64,000 bases of DNA from CAZVFX01 sp964626565 (GTDB lineage Bacteria; Myxococcota_A; UBA9042; CAIXZC01), in NCBI GenBank assembly GCA_964626565.1, contig CAZVFX010000019.1, forward strand, positions 12,760 through 76,759. The letters run 5' to 3'. The position numbers and the translations under genes are program-made. Shown in pieces: positions 1 through 8,175 of the stretch (positions within the stretch are counted from its first letter, which is position 1; the number at the start of each line of letters is the position of its first letter). Below the pieces are notes generated by a model, which was not told the DNA's origin, searched no databases, and saw nothing but the letters and a program-made list of their open reading frames with translations.

Positions 1-2
1 GC

Positions 3-65
3 CTGGACGAACCCGCGGTGCTGGAACCGTTCCTCGATGACATTGATTTGCCTAGCGGGACTTGA
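3..65 (+). CDS. C-terminal end of an unidentified protein, cut by the window edge
   Basis: The frame is open from the left edge for 20 codons, ends in PSGT and stops at TGA 63-65. The residues (acidic, Leu/Pro-rich, with LEPFLDDIDLP) look like a real protein tail. The last 14 bases overlap the convergent tail of the gene at 52-399. It is too short to identify, and it could be a chance open frame. Confidence 0.3.
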   Translation: MDEPAVLEPFLDDIDLPSGT

Positions 66-399
66 AGATCACTTTCACGTTCAATTTGCTTGGGTTGACG
101 TATCCGATGTCCGGCCCACTTGCTGGACCGCCGCCTGATGGCCCCGAAGCTGCGCTGACGTCGGCGCAACCGCAGGAAGCGGACAGGTCCAGTCCGCCGC
201 CCGACACGCCTTTGCCCGCCTCCATGCCCAGGTATTCTGCGAGGGAGTAAGCCCGCAATTCGTCATCATCGGTGGGCTCAACCGGACCAACGGCCTTCAC
301 GATCCGGACGATTTCCGGATCAACAACAGCCGGGGCGTGGGCGCTGCACGCAGCGCCTAGAAAAGTAACGGCCACAACCATGGAGATCAACAGCTTCAT
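52..399 (-). CDS. Small exported protein with a CGC motif (third gene of the selenoprotein operon)
   Basis: 115 residues. The N-terminus is a signal peptide (MKLLISMVVAVTFLGAAC) with a weak lipobox at Cys18, or a signal peptidase I site after the following AHA. The mature part is acidic, then Gly/Ser-rich, with a Cys-Gly-Cys pair at residues 76-78. These are the only mature cysteines if Cys18 is removed or lipidated. The ATG overlaps the last bases of the upstream barrel gene in an ATGA arrangement (396-399), so translation is probably coupled. I do not recognise a family. The neighbourhood (a Trx-like selenoprotein two genes upstream) makes a redox-active or disulfide-bearing surface peptide conceivable, but that is inference. 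Confidence 0.7.
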   Translation of the reverse strand: MKLLISMVVAVTFLGAACSAHAPAVVDPEIVRIVKAVGPVEPTDDDELRAYSLAEYLGMEAGKGVSGGGLDLSASCGCADVSAASGPSGGGPASGPDIGYVNPSKLNVKVIFKSR

Positions 400-1820
400 C
401 GCACCGCCTCGCTCGACCAGTTGAGGGTCAAGCCGCCCTCGAATTTATTATACGAAAGCAGGTCCACCGACGACACTCTCCCCGACGTTCCGCCGTAGAT
501 ACCTGCGGAAATCCCGCCCCAAAGGCTGCGAGACACCTCAGCCTTGCCCAGGTAGAGCCAGTCCGCCCGACTCACTGCCGGGTCAAAATAGCCGTCGGAG
601 TCGAAATAGTTCTCATACTGCCCGGTCAACCCCATGACAAAGGTCCAGGATTGATTCGGCGAATAGGTAGCGGTAGTGCCCAGCCCCGCAATCCAACGGC
701 GGTAAGCCGCGGTGGAATCCATGAACCCCACCGTCTGCCCGAAGTTGAAGCGCAGCCCCGTCGCTACGGAAAGGTCCTGGCCGGTGGCCAGGGAGTGCAA
801 CATTCCGTTGCGGACCAACTCTGCAAACCGCTGATGGGAGAAGGTGTACTGGAGTGCGAGGGAGTTGCCCGCCTTGGACCACCAGGTGGGCCCCAGTGAA
901 GCGGAGTGTGTTTCCATGAATGCGAAAAACTCATCCTCCACCGTGGGCGACTCCTGGCCGTCGCCCGCCGCACCGTCAAGGAAAGTGAGGCGATACTTGT
1001 AACGCGCCTGCCACGCACTTCTCGAGTCTTCGCTGACGCTGTACCTGCCCAGCGAAAGGGCGCCCGAAAGGTCGGTAGCATCCAGCGCGTCGGCTGGCGG
1101 CTTGGTGTTGAAACTGCGATATGCGTCCGCCGAGATGTTGGCCTGGTAGCGGCCGAAGTTGCGGGGGACATAACCCAGCGATGTCCACAGCGCGCTGCGC
1201 CAGGACGCAGTGTCGGTGCCCTCGGGCAGGCCCACCGCGGCCGGGTCGTCGGGGGCCATCAGCGCGTTGGTGTCGTAGTAGAAGCCGGTCCCGAGGGACG
1301 CCCTGGGGCCGGGGCTCACTCCGATTATGCTGCCGTAGGCCAACCGGTCGAAACGGGCTTTGGACAACGCAAATTCGGGGCTCACCAGGTTGCCCGCGGT
1401 ACCAAGCCGGACTGCGGCCCGCTTGCTGTCTCCGCTGCGAAATGCGGCGACACCACCATAGTAGTCGAACAGGGGCAGAAGTCCCGGCGGAGAATCAGCA
1501 GGCGGCGCGCACAGATCAACCGCGTCTTCCCACTGCCCGGTCTTCACCAGCGCCATGCAAAGCAGCAGCGCGGCCTTGGCGCGCTCAGAAGCGGGAAACT
1601 CGCCTTCCTCGAACAACGCGACGGCTGCCCCCAACTCCTTCACCGCCCAGAAGTAGTTCCCTTCGAGGAGGTAGGCCTCTCCCGCGGCCAGACGGCCGTA
1701 GGGAGAAGCCGGGTCATCGGCTGTCTCGGCCCCCGGCAATTCAGCCGCGGCCACAGAAGGGGCCCAAAGGGCCCAAACAACTGCCAGCACAACAACAAGA
1801 CCTGCCCGAGGAATAGCCAT
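396..1820 (-). CDS. Exported TPR protein with C-terminal outer-membrane beta-barrel-like region
   Basis: 474 residues from ATG 1820. The signal peptide is hydrophobic and ends near PSVAAA. Residues of about 35-150 form TPR-like helical hairpins (ASPYGRLAAGEAYLLEGNYF, WEDAVDLC, FRSGDSKRAAVRLG). From about 165 onward there are alternating short aromatic/polar strands typical of a transmembrane barrel (TGFYYDTNALMAP, RYKYRLTFLDG, SLALQYTFSHQRF, GLTGQYENYFD). TPR followed by barrel resembles the organisation of Slam/DUF560-type outer-membrane proteins, but I cannot assign the family. The gene is in the same frame as the selenoprotein upstream, separated by UGA (1839-1841), GAG and five in-frame codons. 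Its own signal peptide shows that it is a separate product. A TTG at 1835 is an alternative start. Confidence 0.75.
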   Translation of the reverse strand: MAIPRAGLVVVLAVVWALWAPSVAAAELPGAETADDPASPYGRLAAGEAYLLEGNYFWAVKELGAAVALFEEGEFPASERAKAALLLCMALVKTGQWEDAVDLCAPPADSPPGLLPLFDYYGGVAAFRSGDSKRAAVRLGTAGNLVSPEFALSKARFDRLAYGSIIGVSPGPRASLGTGFYYDTNALMAPDDPAAVGLPEGTDTASWRSALWTSLGYVPRNFGRYQANISADAYRSFNTKPPADALDATDLSGALSLGRYSVSEDSRSAWQARYKYRLTFLDGAAGDGQESPTVEDEFFAFMETHSASLGPTWWSKAGNSLALQYTFSHQRFAELVRNGMLHSLATGQDLSVATGLRFNFGQTVGFMDSTAAYRRWIAGLGTTATYSPNQSWTFVMGLTGQYENYFDSDGYFDPAVSRADWLYLGKAEVSRSLWGGISAGIYGGTSGRVSSVDLLSYNKFEGGLTLNWSSEAVR

Positions 1821-1838
1821 CACCACGCCACCCAACTC

Positions 1839-3428
1839 TCAGTTCAACAGAGAATCCACAGCTTCTGTTAACTCGGCGGGGTGCTCCGAGGCCTCGGAGA
1901 AGTCCACCGCCGAAACCTTCAGAACCAGCACCCCAGCTTGGTCCACCACCGTCACCGCATTGTACTCACTCCCCAGGCCGTTCCACATGGAACCGTCGGT
2001 GTCGTCCTGCACAACCGTAATGGAACTGGTGTTGCCGCACACTTCTACTCCCGATTCCGCCCCACCCTGATTGATCATTACCGCCTTGACCTGCCCTTCC
2101 CACTCGGCGTGCTGGGCCAGGAACTCTTCGAGTGCAGCCAACTGCTGCAGGCAGAAGCCTCACGTGCACGAGCCGTAGTAGGCCAGCCAGACAACCCCCT
2201 TCAGCGTCTGGTCCGAGACCGCATTTCCAAACCCCGGGGAGTTGGGGTTCATGTCCTGGCACAAGAAGTGGGGCACCTGCTGGCCGGGCTGGAGAGCTTC
2301 CCCGGCAACGATCTGGCACAGCTCCTGGAGCTGGAATATCTCGGTGTCCGGCTCGACGGAAATCTCCTCATCGATAATGTCCACGGAAGTCTCGTCGGCA
2401 ACCTGAACATCGTCCGGCTCTTCCACGTAATCGGGCAAGTCCGGCAAGCCGGTGTCCTCCGTTACGTCGGGCTGCTCCACCAGGTCGGCCACCGGCTCTA
2501 GCGCCACCTCCACAGCCTCCACCACGTCTTCCTGCTCCACCTGATAGGTCGAACACTCGGCATGAAGGGCCTCCTCCCAGGCTTGCTTCAACGGCAGGGA
2601 GCCCGGGCCTTCCAAGTCAGGCTCCGACACCGGGCCGAAGTGGGCCGCAATGCACCCTGAGGCGTTTATAATGACGATATGATAATACATGGTGTCGAAC
2701 TCAGGCCACAGCGAGTTGTACTTTCCCCAAATGTCGATTTCCGTAGTGTCCTGCAACACCGGCACACTGCTGCCATCCATCTTCGACTCAACGAAGTCTC
2801 CGGACGCATCGAATGAATCCAGTTGAATGAACAACAACAGCGGGTCTTCGCCTTTAGCTTCCAGCTCCTTCTGCATCGCTTCGAGTAGGGCAAACCTTGC
2901 CCTGCAATGGCCTCACCCAACCGATCCGAAGAACAGTACCGCTCCGTTCTCCAGATCCTCCGGAAGGCAGAAAGGCTTGCCGTTGATGGCGTAGGAGTAC
3001 GCGGAAAGCGGGTTTCGGTCCTCCGCGCAAAACGGCGGGGGCAATTCACACTCGCAGCCGGCAGGCGATGAAACGCATTTACTGAAGTAGCAAGTCTCCT
3101 CGCCCGTGCAGTGCTCATCGCCAAGGCATTCAACACACAGGAAGTCTTTGCAGTGGCCCCCTTCGCCACAGTCCCCGTCGGCGGTGCACTGTTTTTCCAG
3201 GCACCTGCCGGAGGAGGCATGGCAATAGTTGCCCGCGCCGCAGGAGGGGTCGCCCGTACATTTGGCAACGCATTCGCCGCCTACGGAGCAGTACTGGGTG
3301 TCCTTGCAATCCCGGTCTCCATAGCAGCGGGACCTGACGCAGCCGGTCCCGAGCAGCGACAACAGCAACACAGCCGCGACCGGCAAAGCCGACCACCCGA
3401 GGAATTGTCTACTAACACGGATAAACAC
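1839..3428 (-). CDS. Exported selenoprotein with two Sec residues: Cys-rich repeats plus two thioredoxin-like domains
   Basis: 529 residues if UGA at 2913-2915 and UGA at 2160-2162 are read as selenocysteine; the terminal stop is UGA at 1839-1841. All three segments lie in one frame. GTG 3428 is chosen because GGAGG lies 8 nt upstream and a lipoprotein-type signal follows (VLLLSLLGTGC, Cys30). Residues 30-130 are Cys-rich repeats (CYGDRDCKDTQYC style). Domain 1 has a strand then GSVG-Sec172-GHC, the position of the Trx CxxC; the following region (PLLLFIQLDS) fits a Trx fold. Residues of about 298-367 are an acidic linker. Domain 2 has VPHFLCQDMN, WLAYYGSCT-Sec423-GFCLQQ, then helix and strand. 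Domain 2 also has Cys421 just before the Sec. Bacterial UxxC Trx/Prx-like proteins are known; two in one lipoprotein is unusual. No sel genes lie in this window. Confidence 0.85.
2133..2149 (-). promoter_or_regulatory. SECIS-like hairpin downstream of the second in-frame UGA
   Basis: On the coding strand TGCAGC-AGTTG-GCTGCA forms a perfect 6-bp stem with a 5-nt loop carrying G at position 2. The loop begins 17 nt after the UGA at 2160-2162, the same spacing as for the first UGA. The primary sequence differs from the first hairpin, so the structure and not a copied sequence is what is shared. Confidence 0.72.
2887..2903 (-). promoter_or_regulatory. SECIS-like hairpin downstream of the first in-frame UGA
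   Basis: On the coding (minus) strand the sequence AGGGCAA-GGT-TTGCCCT forms a perfect 7-bp stem with a GGT loop. The first loop base is 17 nt after the UGA at 2913-2915. Bacterial SECIS elements lie inside the CDS directly after UGA, with a small loop about 16-37 nt downstream and a G in the first two loop positions. All of this is met here. Confidence 0.75.
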
Positions 3429-3609
3429 GTCGACGACCTCCAGTCCGGCGCAGCTTTGCCGGCCGCCGCCCCACGGCACAACCAGGGGCGCCAGAATAGA
3501 ATACCAGCCTCGGCCCCGCCGGGCAAACGGTTCGAAGAGACTGTACAGAGGTTGTGCTCGATGGTACCGTCGGCCTCGTCGTGAATTTGTTTTTTTGGGG
3601 AGTAGGAAG

Positions 3610-4311
3610 ATGAAGAACGGCAAGCGTTTGCTGATTATCGACAACAGCATTGATCAGACAATCTACAACCCGGTGGAGCACTGGCGACAGCACGCGGACT
3701 GCCCCGTAGACGCGGTGCGACCACCTGTTGGTGAGTTTCCGGAACAACTGGACCGCTGGAGCCACGTCATAATCACCGGCAGCGAAGCATCGATTCTGGA
3801 AGACTACGATTGGATCATCGAGGAGTGTCGAATAGTGCGGCAGCTTGCCGACCGACAACTGCCGGTCCTCGCCAGTTGCTTCGGCCACCAACTCGTGGTG
3901 CGGGCGATCTCCGGAAAACCGAACGTAGGGCGATGCCCGGCGCCGGAATTCGGATGGGTAGAGGTCTCCGGTTGCGGACCCCACAGAAGCAGTGACCCGA
4001 TCATCGGCGGCCTGCCCGAGCCCTTCTACGTCTTCTCCGCCCATTTCGACGAAGTACAGCCGCTGCCCGAGGATTGGGAGAGGCTGGGCGCGTCCCGCAT
4101 GTGTGAAAACGCAGTAGTGCGCTGGCAAGAAGGACCGATCTGGGGCGTACAGCATCATCCGGAGATAGGTATCGAGCAGGGGGCAGCACTCATGAAAACC
4201 CTGCTGGAAAAGATGCCCGACCGCAAAGAGCAGGTGATGGCAGGCTTTGCACCTCTACGAAGGGATTCGCTCGTTACGGGAACTATGGTGAGATGTCTCT
4301 TGGAAATCTAG
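3610..4311 (+). CDS. Class I glutamine amidotransferase (GMP-synthase-like GATase domain protein)
   Basis: 233 residues from ATG 3610, preceded by GGGGAGTAGGAAG; a TTG at 3595 would add five residues. This is a stand-alone triad GATase: nucleophile Cys90 in LASCFGHQLV, His183 and Glu185 in GVQHHPEI. Such enzymes hydrolyse glutamine and pass ammonia to a partner, or act as gamma-glutamyl hydrolases on amide conjugates. There is no synthetase domain and no obvious acceptor enzyme nearby, so the substrate is unknown. The protein is cytoplasmic, with no signal peptide. It is divergent from the selenoprotein (181 bp apart) and convergent with the Cys-rich gene. Confidence 0.85.
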   Translation: MKNGKRLLIIDNSIDQTIYNPVEHWRQHADCPVDAVRPPVGEFPEQLDRWSHVIITGSEASILEDYDWIIEECRIVRQLADRQLPVLASCFGHQLVVRAISGKPNVGRCPAPEFGWVEVSGCGPHRSSDPIIGGLPEPFYVFSAHFDEVQPLPEDWERLGASRMCENAVVRWQEGPIWGVQHHPEIGIEQGAALMKTLLEKMPDRKEQVMAGFAPLRRDSLVTGTMVRCLLEI

Positions 4312-4327
4312 TCAGGAAGGGGTGAAG

Positions 4328-5320
4328 CTAGAATGCGACGCAGTAACCCCAACTGTCGCAGTAGGCTCCCCACGGGCAATCGTTATCATCGATGCAAATG
4401 TAGACGTCGGCGCAGGTGCCGTTGAGGCAAACCTGGTTGGCGCCGCAGTCGTAGTCGTCCATGCACCCTGTGATGTACGGCCAGCAGTAGCCGTCGTAGC
4501 CGCAGTAGTAGTCATTGGGGCAATCCATGTCGGAGTAGCACCCGAGCGAGTAGCAGTTGCCATCAGACGCACAGTAGAAATCGTTGGGGCAGTCATGGTC
4601 TGAGTAGCAATCGTCGAACTCGGCCACCACCGCGTAGCAGGAGCCATCGGTGGCGCACATATAGCCGGGGTCACAGCCAAACTCGAAGCAAGTGGCCTCC
4701 TTACAGAAACTGTCAGGCGTACAATACTGGCCGTACGGGCACTCGTAGTCATCCTGGCAATCACCGCCGAAGTGGCACATGGCGTCCGCACCACAGAAGT
4801 AGGCGTTGGAGTTGGAGCAGAAGCCGTTGGGCATACAAACCGAAGTGGCGCCCGGGCAATCGAAGTCGTCCATGCACGAGCTCCAGCAATCCGAATCGTA
4901 CCAACAATCGGCAACCTGGGTTTCGAGGCAGAAGCCGGAAGCGTCGCAGTAGAATCCGTAGGGGCAATCGTAGTCGGTGTAACATCCTTCGGTCTGAGTA
5001 CATGCGCCCTGGTGGCAGACATATCCGTAACCAATGCTCTCCTGGCATTCCCAATCGTAGCTACATTCATTGTACTGGACGCAGGAGCCGTCCATGGCGC
5101 AGAAGTAACCGGGCAGGCAGTCTCCGTCGGAGTAGCAGCCGCCCACATAGCGACAGTAGTCGCCGGTGGTGCAGTACATGTCGTACGGACAATCAAAGTC
5201 GTCCCAGCACTCCACGTACACGGGTTCATAAGGACTTTCGACGACCACGCAGGAAGGGGCAGCAAAGAACCCCGCTGCGATGACCAAACTCAAAAGGGCC
5301 AAATATTTAATGGTTTTCAT
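4328..5320 (-). CDS. Exported Cys-rich, Tyr/Asp-rich repeat protein
   Basis: 330 residues; ATG 5320 is preceded by GGAGGAAGAAA. The signal peptide ends near FFAAPSC, possibly a lipoprotein. The mature protein consists almost entirely of about ten imperfect repeats of 25-35 residues of the type C-Y-x-D-x-D-C-P-x(3)-Y-C-x(3)-G-x-C, for example CYSDMDCPNDYYCGYDGYC. The repeats resemble Dickkopf-N/EGF-like disulfide knots and are very acidic. One internal repeat is rearranged (CWYDSDCWSSCMDDFDC). The same motif occurs in the selenoprotein N-terminus and in the protein at 44972-45727. It is probably a surface structural or binding protein that needs oxidative folding. Confidence 0.8.
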   Translation of the reverse strand: MKTIKYLALLSLVIAAGFFAAPSCVVVESPYEPVYVECWDDFDCPYDMYCTTGDYCRYVGGCYSDGDCLPGYFCAMDGSCVQYNECSYDWECQESIGYGYVCHQGACTQTEGCYTDYDCPYGFYCDASGFCLETQVADCWYDSDCWSSCMDDFDCPGATSVCMPNGFCSNSNAYFCGADAMCHFGGDCQDDYECPYGQYCTPDSFCKEATCFEFGCDPGYMCATDGSCYAVVAEFDDCYSDHDCPNDFYCASDGNCYSLGCYSDMDCPNDYYCGYDGYCWPYITGCMDDYDCGANQVCLNGTCADVYICIDDNDCPWGAYCDSWGYCVAF

Positions 5321-5346
5321 TTTCTTCCTCCGGAACCAAATCTTAT

Positions 5347-5364
5347 CAGAGATGCGAATCTCTG
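5347..5364. promoter_or_regulatory. 18-bp perfect dyad upstream of the Cys-rich gene
   Basis: CAGAGAT-GCGA-ATCTCTG is a perfect 7-bp inverted repeat, 27 bp upstream of the start codon at 5320. It could be an operator for a dimeric regulator or a hairpin in the 5' leader. No regulator gene lies beside it. Confidence 0.35.
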
Positions 5365-5434
5365 CAAGCAGGTTATCAAACATGCCCCCAAAGACGGCCC
5401 CCTTCCGGATTCCTTCAATCTTTCCCGCAACTGC

Positions 5435-6913
5435 TCATGCCTTGCCCACTGCATCGGCCCAGAGCGCCAGCATACCGTCGATGCGAGAGCGATCGGCGGA
5501 GGGGGAGAACTCACGGTCAAGCTGCCAAACTCGGGCCAGGTCGCGGGTGTCGGTCCAATACCCCACCCCCAGGCCGGCGAGGAACGCCGCGCCCAAACCG
5601 GTGGTCTCCAACTGCCGTGGCCGGCGGATGGTGGTACCCAGCACGTCCGCCTGGGTCTGCATCAACAGATCGTTGGCAGCCGCGCCTCCGTCCACGCGCA
5701 CGGTGGAAAGGCTGCCGCCCAGGTCTTCGGCCATCGCACGCATGATGTCGCCGTTCTGCAAAGCGATCCCGTCCAGCACTGCTCGGGCCAGATGGGCCCG
5801 GGTCGTGCCCCGGGTGACGCCCAGCAGAGCGCCCCTGGCGGAAGGGCGCCAATGGGGTGCACCCAAGCCGGTAAGCGCAGGGACAAACACCACCCCTCCC
5901 GAGTCAGGGACCGACGCGGCGAGAGCCTCGACCTCCGGAGCGCTCGAAATGAGGCCCAGGCCATCCCGCAGCCACTGCACCGCGGCCCCGGCGATAAATG
6001 CGCTTCCCTCGAATGCGTAAGCCGCCTCGTCGCCGATGCGCCAGCCGACGGTAGTCAACAATCCGTGTTCTGAAGCGGCGGGTTTGGCCCCGATGTTCAC
6101 TAACATGAATGCGCCGGTCCCAAAGGTGATCTTGCCTTCCCCAACACCAAAACAGACCTGTCCAAAAAGCGCGGCCTGTTGGTCCCCCGCCATTCCCGCA
6201 ATGGGGATTCCGTCCGGCAGACCGGGCACCCCCCGAGTCCTGCCCACTGTTCCGGAGTTGTCCACGATTCGGGGCAAGACACTCGCCGGGACTCCAAGGA
6301 TCTCCATCAACTCCTCGTCCCAATCCATCGTCTCAAGATCCATGAGGAGGGTACGCGAGGCGTTGGACACATCTGTAACGTGCTCGTCCCCACTGGTAAG
6401 CCGGGCAACGAGATAACTGTCTACCGTACCGAAAGCCAGCCGCCCCTGGTCCGCCAGCGCGCTCGCTTCCGGGTTATTGGCGAATATCCACGCCAGCTTG
6501 GTGCCGGAGAAGTATGGGTCCAGCACCAGCCCCGCTTTGCGCCGGAAAACCGGCTCCAGGCCCCGCTCTTTCAGCCCGGCGCATATGTCGGCGGTGCGAC
6601 GGCACTGCCAGACAATGGCATTTTGCACCGGACGCAACGTTGTGCGCTCCCAGACAACGGTTGTCTCACGCTGGTTGGTTATTCCGATCGCGGCTATGGC
6701 CGCGGCATCAACTCCGGTGGACTCGAGGGCCTCGCCGATGGCCACCGTCGTGCTCTCCCAGATGTCGTTGGGGTCGTGCTCCACCCAGCCAGCCTGAGGA
6801 AATATCTGGCGAAACTCGCGGTAGCCTTTGCCTATCACCTTGCTGTCCCGGTCGACGAGCAGCACGGTGGTTCCGGTTGTCCCTTGGTCTATGGCCATCA
6901 CGTATTCTGACAT
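5435..6913 (-). CDS. glpK: Glycerol kinase
   Basis: 492 residues, the usual length; ATG 6913 is preceded by GGAGGGGAAGGG. It phosphorylates glycerol to sn-glycerol 3-phosphate with ATP. FGGY-kinase landmarks are present in order: DQGTTGTTV (phosphate loop), ITNQRETTVVWER, GTVDSYLVARLTSG, MAGDQQAALFGQ, TFGTGAFMLVN, and the C-terminal VDGGAAANDLLMQ and ETTGLGAAFLAGLGVGYW. No glpF, glpD or glpR neighbours are visible, so the kinase stands alone. It is divergent from the DUF3467 gene. Confidence 0.95.
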   Translation of the reverse strand: MSEYVMAIDQGTTGTTVLLVDRDSKVIGKGYREFRQIFPQAGWVEHDPNDIWESTTVAIGEALESTGVDAAAIAAIGITNQRETTVVWERTTLRPVQNAIVWQCRRTADICAGLKERGLEPVFRRKAGLVLDPYFSGTKLAWIFANNPEASALADQGRLAFGTVDSYLVARLTSGDEHVTDVSNASRTLLMDLETMDWDEELMEILGVPASVLPRIVDNSGTVGRTRGVPGLPDGIPIAGMAGDQQAALFGQVCFGVGEGKITFGTGAFMLVNIGAKPAASEHGLLTTVGWRIGDEAAYAFEGSAFIAGAAVQWLRDGLGLISSAPEVEALAASVPDSGGVVFVPALTGLGAPHWRPSARGALLGVTRGTTRAHLARAVLDGIALQNGDIMRAMAEDLGGSLSTVRVDGGAAANDLLMQTQADVLGTTIRRPRQLETTGLGAAFLAGLGVGYWTDTRDLARVWQLDREFSPSADRSRIDGMLALWADAVGKA

Positions 6914-6958
6914 GAGCCCTTCCCCTCCTTTTTTTTCAGTTCGGCCCATACATGCTAC

Positions 6959-6966
6959 ATTATAAT
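6959..6966. promoter_or_regulatory. Palindromic ATTATAAT, possible shared -10 between glpK and the DUF3467 gene
   Basis: ATTATAAT reads TATAAT on both strands in the 88-bp divergent intergenic region. I could not find a well-spaced -35 on either strand, so this is only a candidate. Confidence 0.25.
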
Positions 6967-7001
6967 CGAGATAGTGCAACCGCTTCGCGGAGGGCCTAGG
7001 A

Positions 7002-7313
7002 ATGGACGACGGAAAGAAGAAACCGGGAAAAACCGGTAGGATGAACCTGCAACTCCATATCGACGATGAGATCGCTCAGGGAGTTTACGCCAATTTTGCG
7101 GTGGTGAACCACACCCCAACTGAGTTCATGATGGACTTTGTCTTCATGCAGCCCCAGCAGCCCAGAGGCAAGGTGCTGTCCAGGGTGGTCACCTCTCCGG
7201 TCCACGCCAAGCGATTCATGCTGGCCTTGACGGAGAACATGAAGAAGTACGAGCAACGGTTCGGCGAAGTGAAACTGCCCAAGGCAAAGCCATCGGAGCC
7301 TGTCATACACTGA
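7002..7313 (+). CDS. DUF3467 family protein
   Basis: 103 residues, preceded by GGAGGGCCTAGGA. It matches the DUF3467 pattern: a short beta-rich protein with GVYANFAVVNHTPTEFMMDF, then FVFMQPQQPRGKVLSRVVTSPVHAKRFMLALTENMKKYE (residues of about 28-85). The family is widespread and its function is unknown. No signal peptide; cytoplasmic. It lies 8 bp before the next gene, so they are probably cotranscribed. Confidence 0.8.
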   Translation: MDDGKKKPGKTGRMNLQLHIDDEIAQGVYANFAVVNHTPTEFMMDFVFMQPQQPRGKVLSRVVTSPVHAKRFMLALTENMKKYEQRFGEVKLPKAKPSEPVIH

Positions 7314-7321
7314 GGTCACCT

Positions 7322-8146
7322 TTGAATCGTGACGCAAATCGGCCTTCGTCTGCAGTTCGAGCCGCCCGGCTTAGCGCCGCAGTGTGTGTTTTGCTCGCCC
7401 TGTTTCCAATCCGGGCCGCGGGCTGGGAAGGGGCTAAGGAAGTGATCCACGGTAGTTCCCGCGTGCTGGAGAAAGGCGAGACCATGGTGGGCGTCATTTC
7501 GCCCTTGGCCTACGGCCTCCACGAGCGGGTTACCGCGTTCACCCACCCGGCGCTGCACCTGCTGCTCACGCCCAACGTATGGGGAAGGCTGGCCGTGCTC
7601 GAAGGAAGGGCAGGCGCGGCTCTCGAGACGGGCTACCAGCAGAGCTTCCTTTCGCTGTCGTCGGTATCGGACGCAAGCAAAGACCACTATCCCGGGTTCT
7701 TTCAACTGGGTGCGGTGTACTCCCAACTGATTAACGACGACCTGCAAGTCAATACCGCAGCAGGCTACCTCGTGGACATCGATCCCGGGGAAGATACCGC
7801 AAGTGCGTACCAGACCGGATTCTACTACCGGGTAGGGACCAACCTGGTGGTCAAACGTCGCAACCTGCTGCTGGCCGAGTTGCGCGGCAAAGTGATGGCG
7901 GGATCGGATCCGTCGATTCCCACAGGCACGCTGACGTTCGCGCGCCAGCTTGGGCGCATGCGGGTGGGCATCGGCGTGTCGGTGGGAGAGTTCATCATCC
8001 GCACCGGCTACGAGGATGTTGCCGTAGAGGGCGACGAAGAGACGGCAGATGAGACAACCGGAGGGTCGACAGAGGAATCCGCCAGAAAGACAACCGAGGA
8101 AACCATCAACATCTATCCATACTTCGACTTGTGGTGGCGATTCTAG
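7322..8146 (+). CDS. Exported outer-membrane beta-barrel-like protein
   Basis: 274 residues from TTG 7322 with GAGG just upstream; the start codon is uncertain. A signal peptide (LSAAVCVLLALFPIRAAG) is followed by alternating amphipathic strands (TMVGVISPLAYGLHERVTAF, TGFYYRVGTNLVVKRR, GRMRVGIGVSVGEFIIRTGY). An acidic Thr/Glu-rich loop (GDEETADETTGGSTEESARK) precedes the last strand, YPYFDLWWRF, which ends in aromatic-Arg-Phe as expected for a BAM-targeted barrel. No family is recognised. It lies between the DUF3467 gene and trmL on the same strand. Confidence 0.65.
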   Translation: MNRDANRPSSAVRAARLSAAVCVLLALFPIRAAGWEGAKEVIHGSSRVLEKGETMVGVISPLAYGLHERVTAFTHPALHLLLTPNVWGRLAVLEGRAGAALETGYQQSFLSLSSVSDASKDHYPGFFQLGAVYSQLINDDLQVNTAAGYLVDIDPGEDTASAYQTGFYYRVGTNLVVKRRNLLLAELRGKVMAGSDPSIPTGTLTFARQLGRMRVGIGVSVGEFIIRTGYEDVAVEGDEETADETTGGSTEESARKTTEETINIYPYFDLWWRF

Positions 8147-8175
8147 AAGCTCTTAGGGGCAAGGACAAGGAAGAG

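Noticed and set aside
1839..1841. Third in-frame UGA, after which the same frame continues into the TPR-barrel gene
   Set aside because: No CxxC-like context, no hairpin downstream, and the following frame encodes its own signal peptide. It is the true stop.
4312..5265. Antisense open frame of 317 codons opposite the Cys-rich gene
   Set aside because: Thr/Ala-rich low-complexity shadow of the Cys repeats; no start signal.
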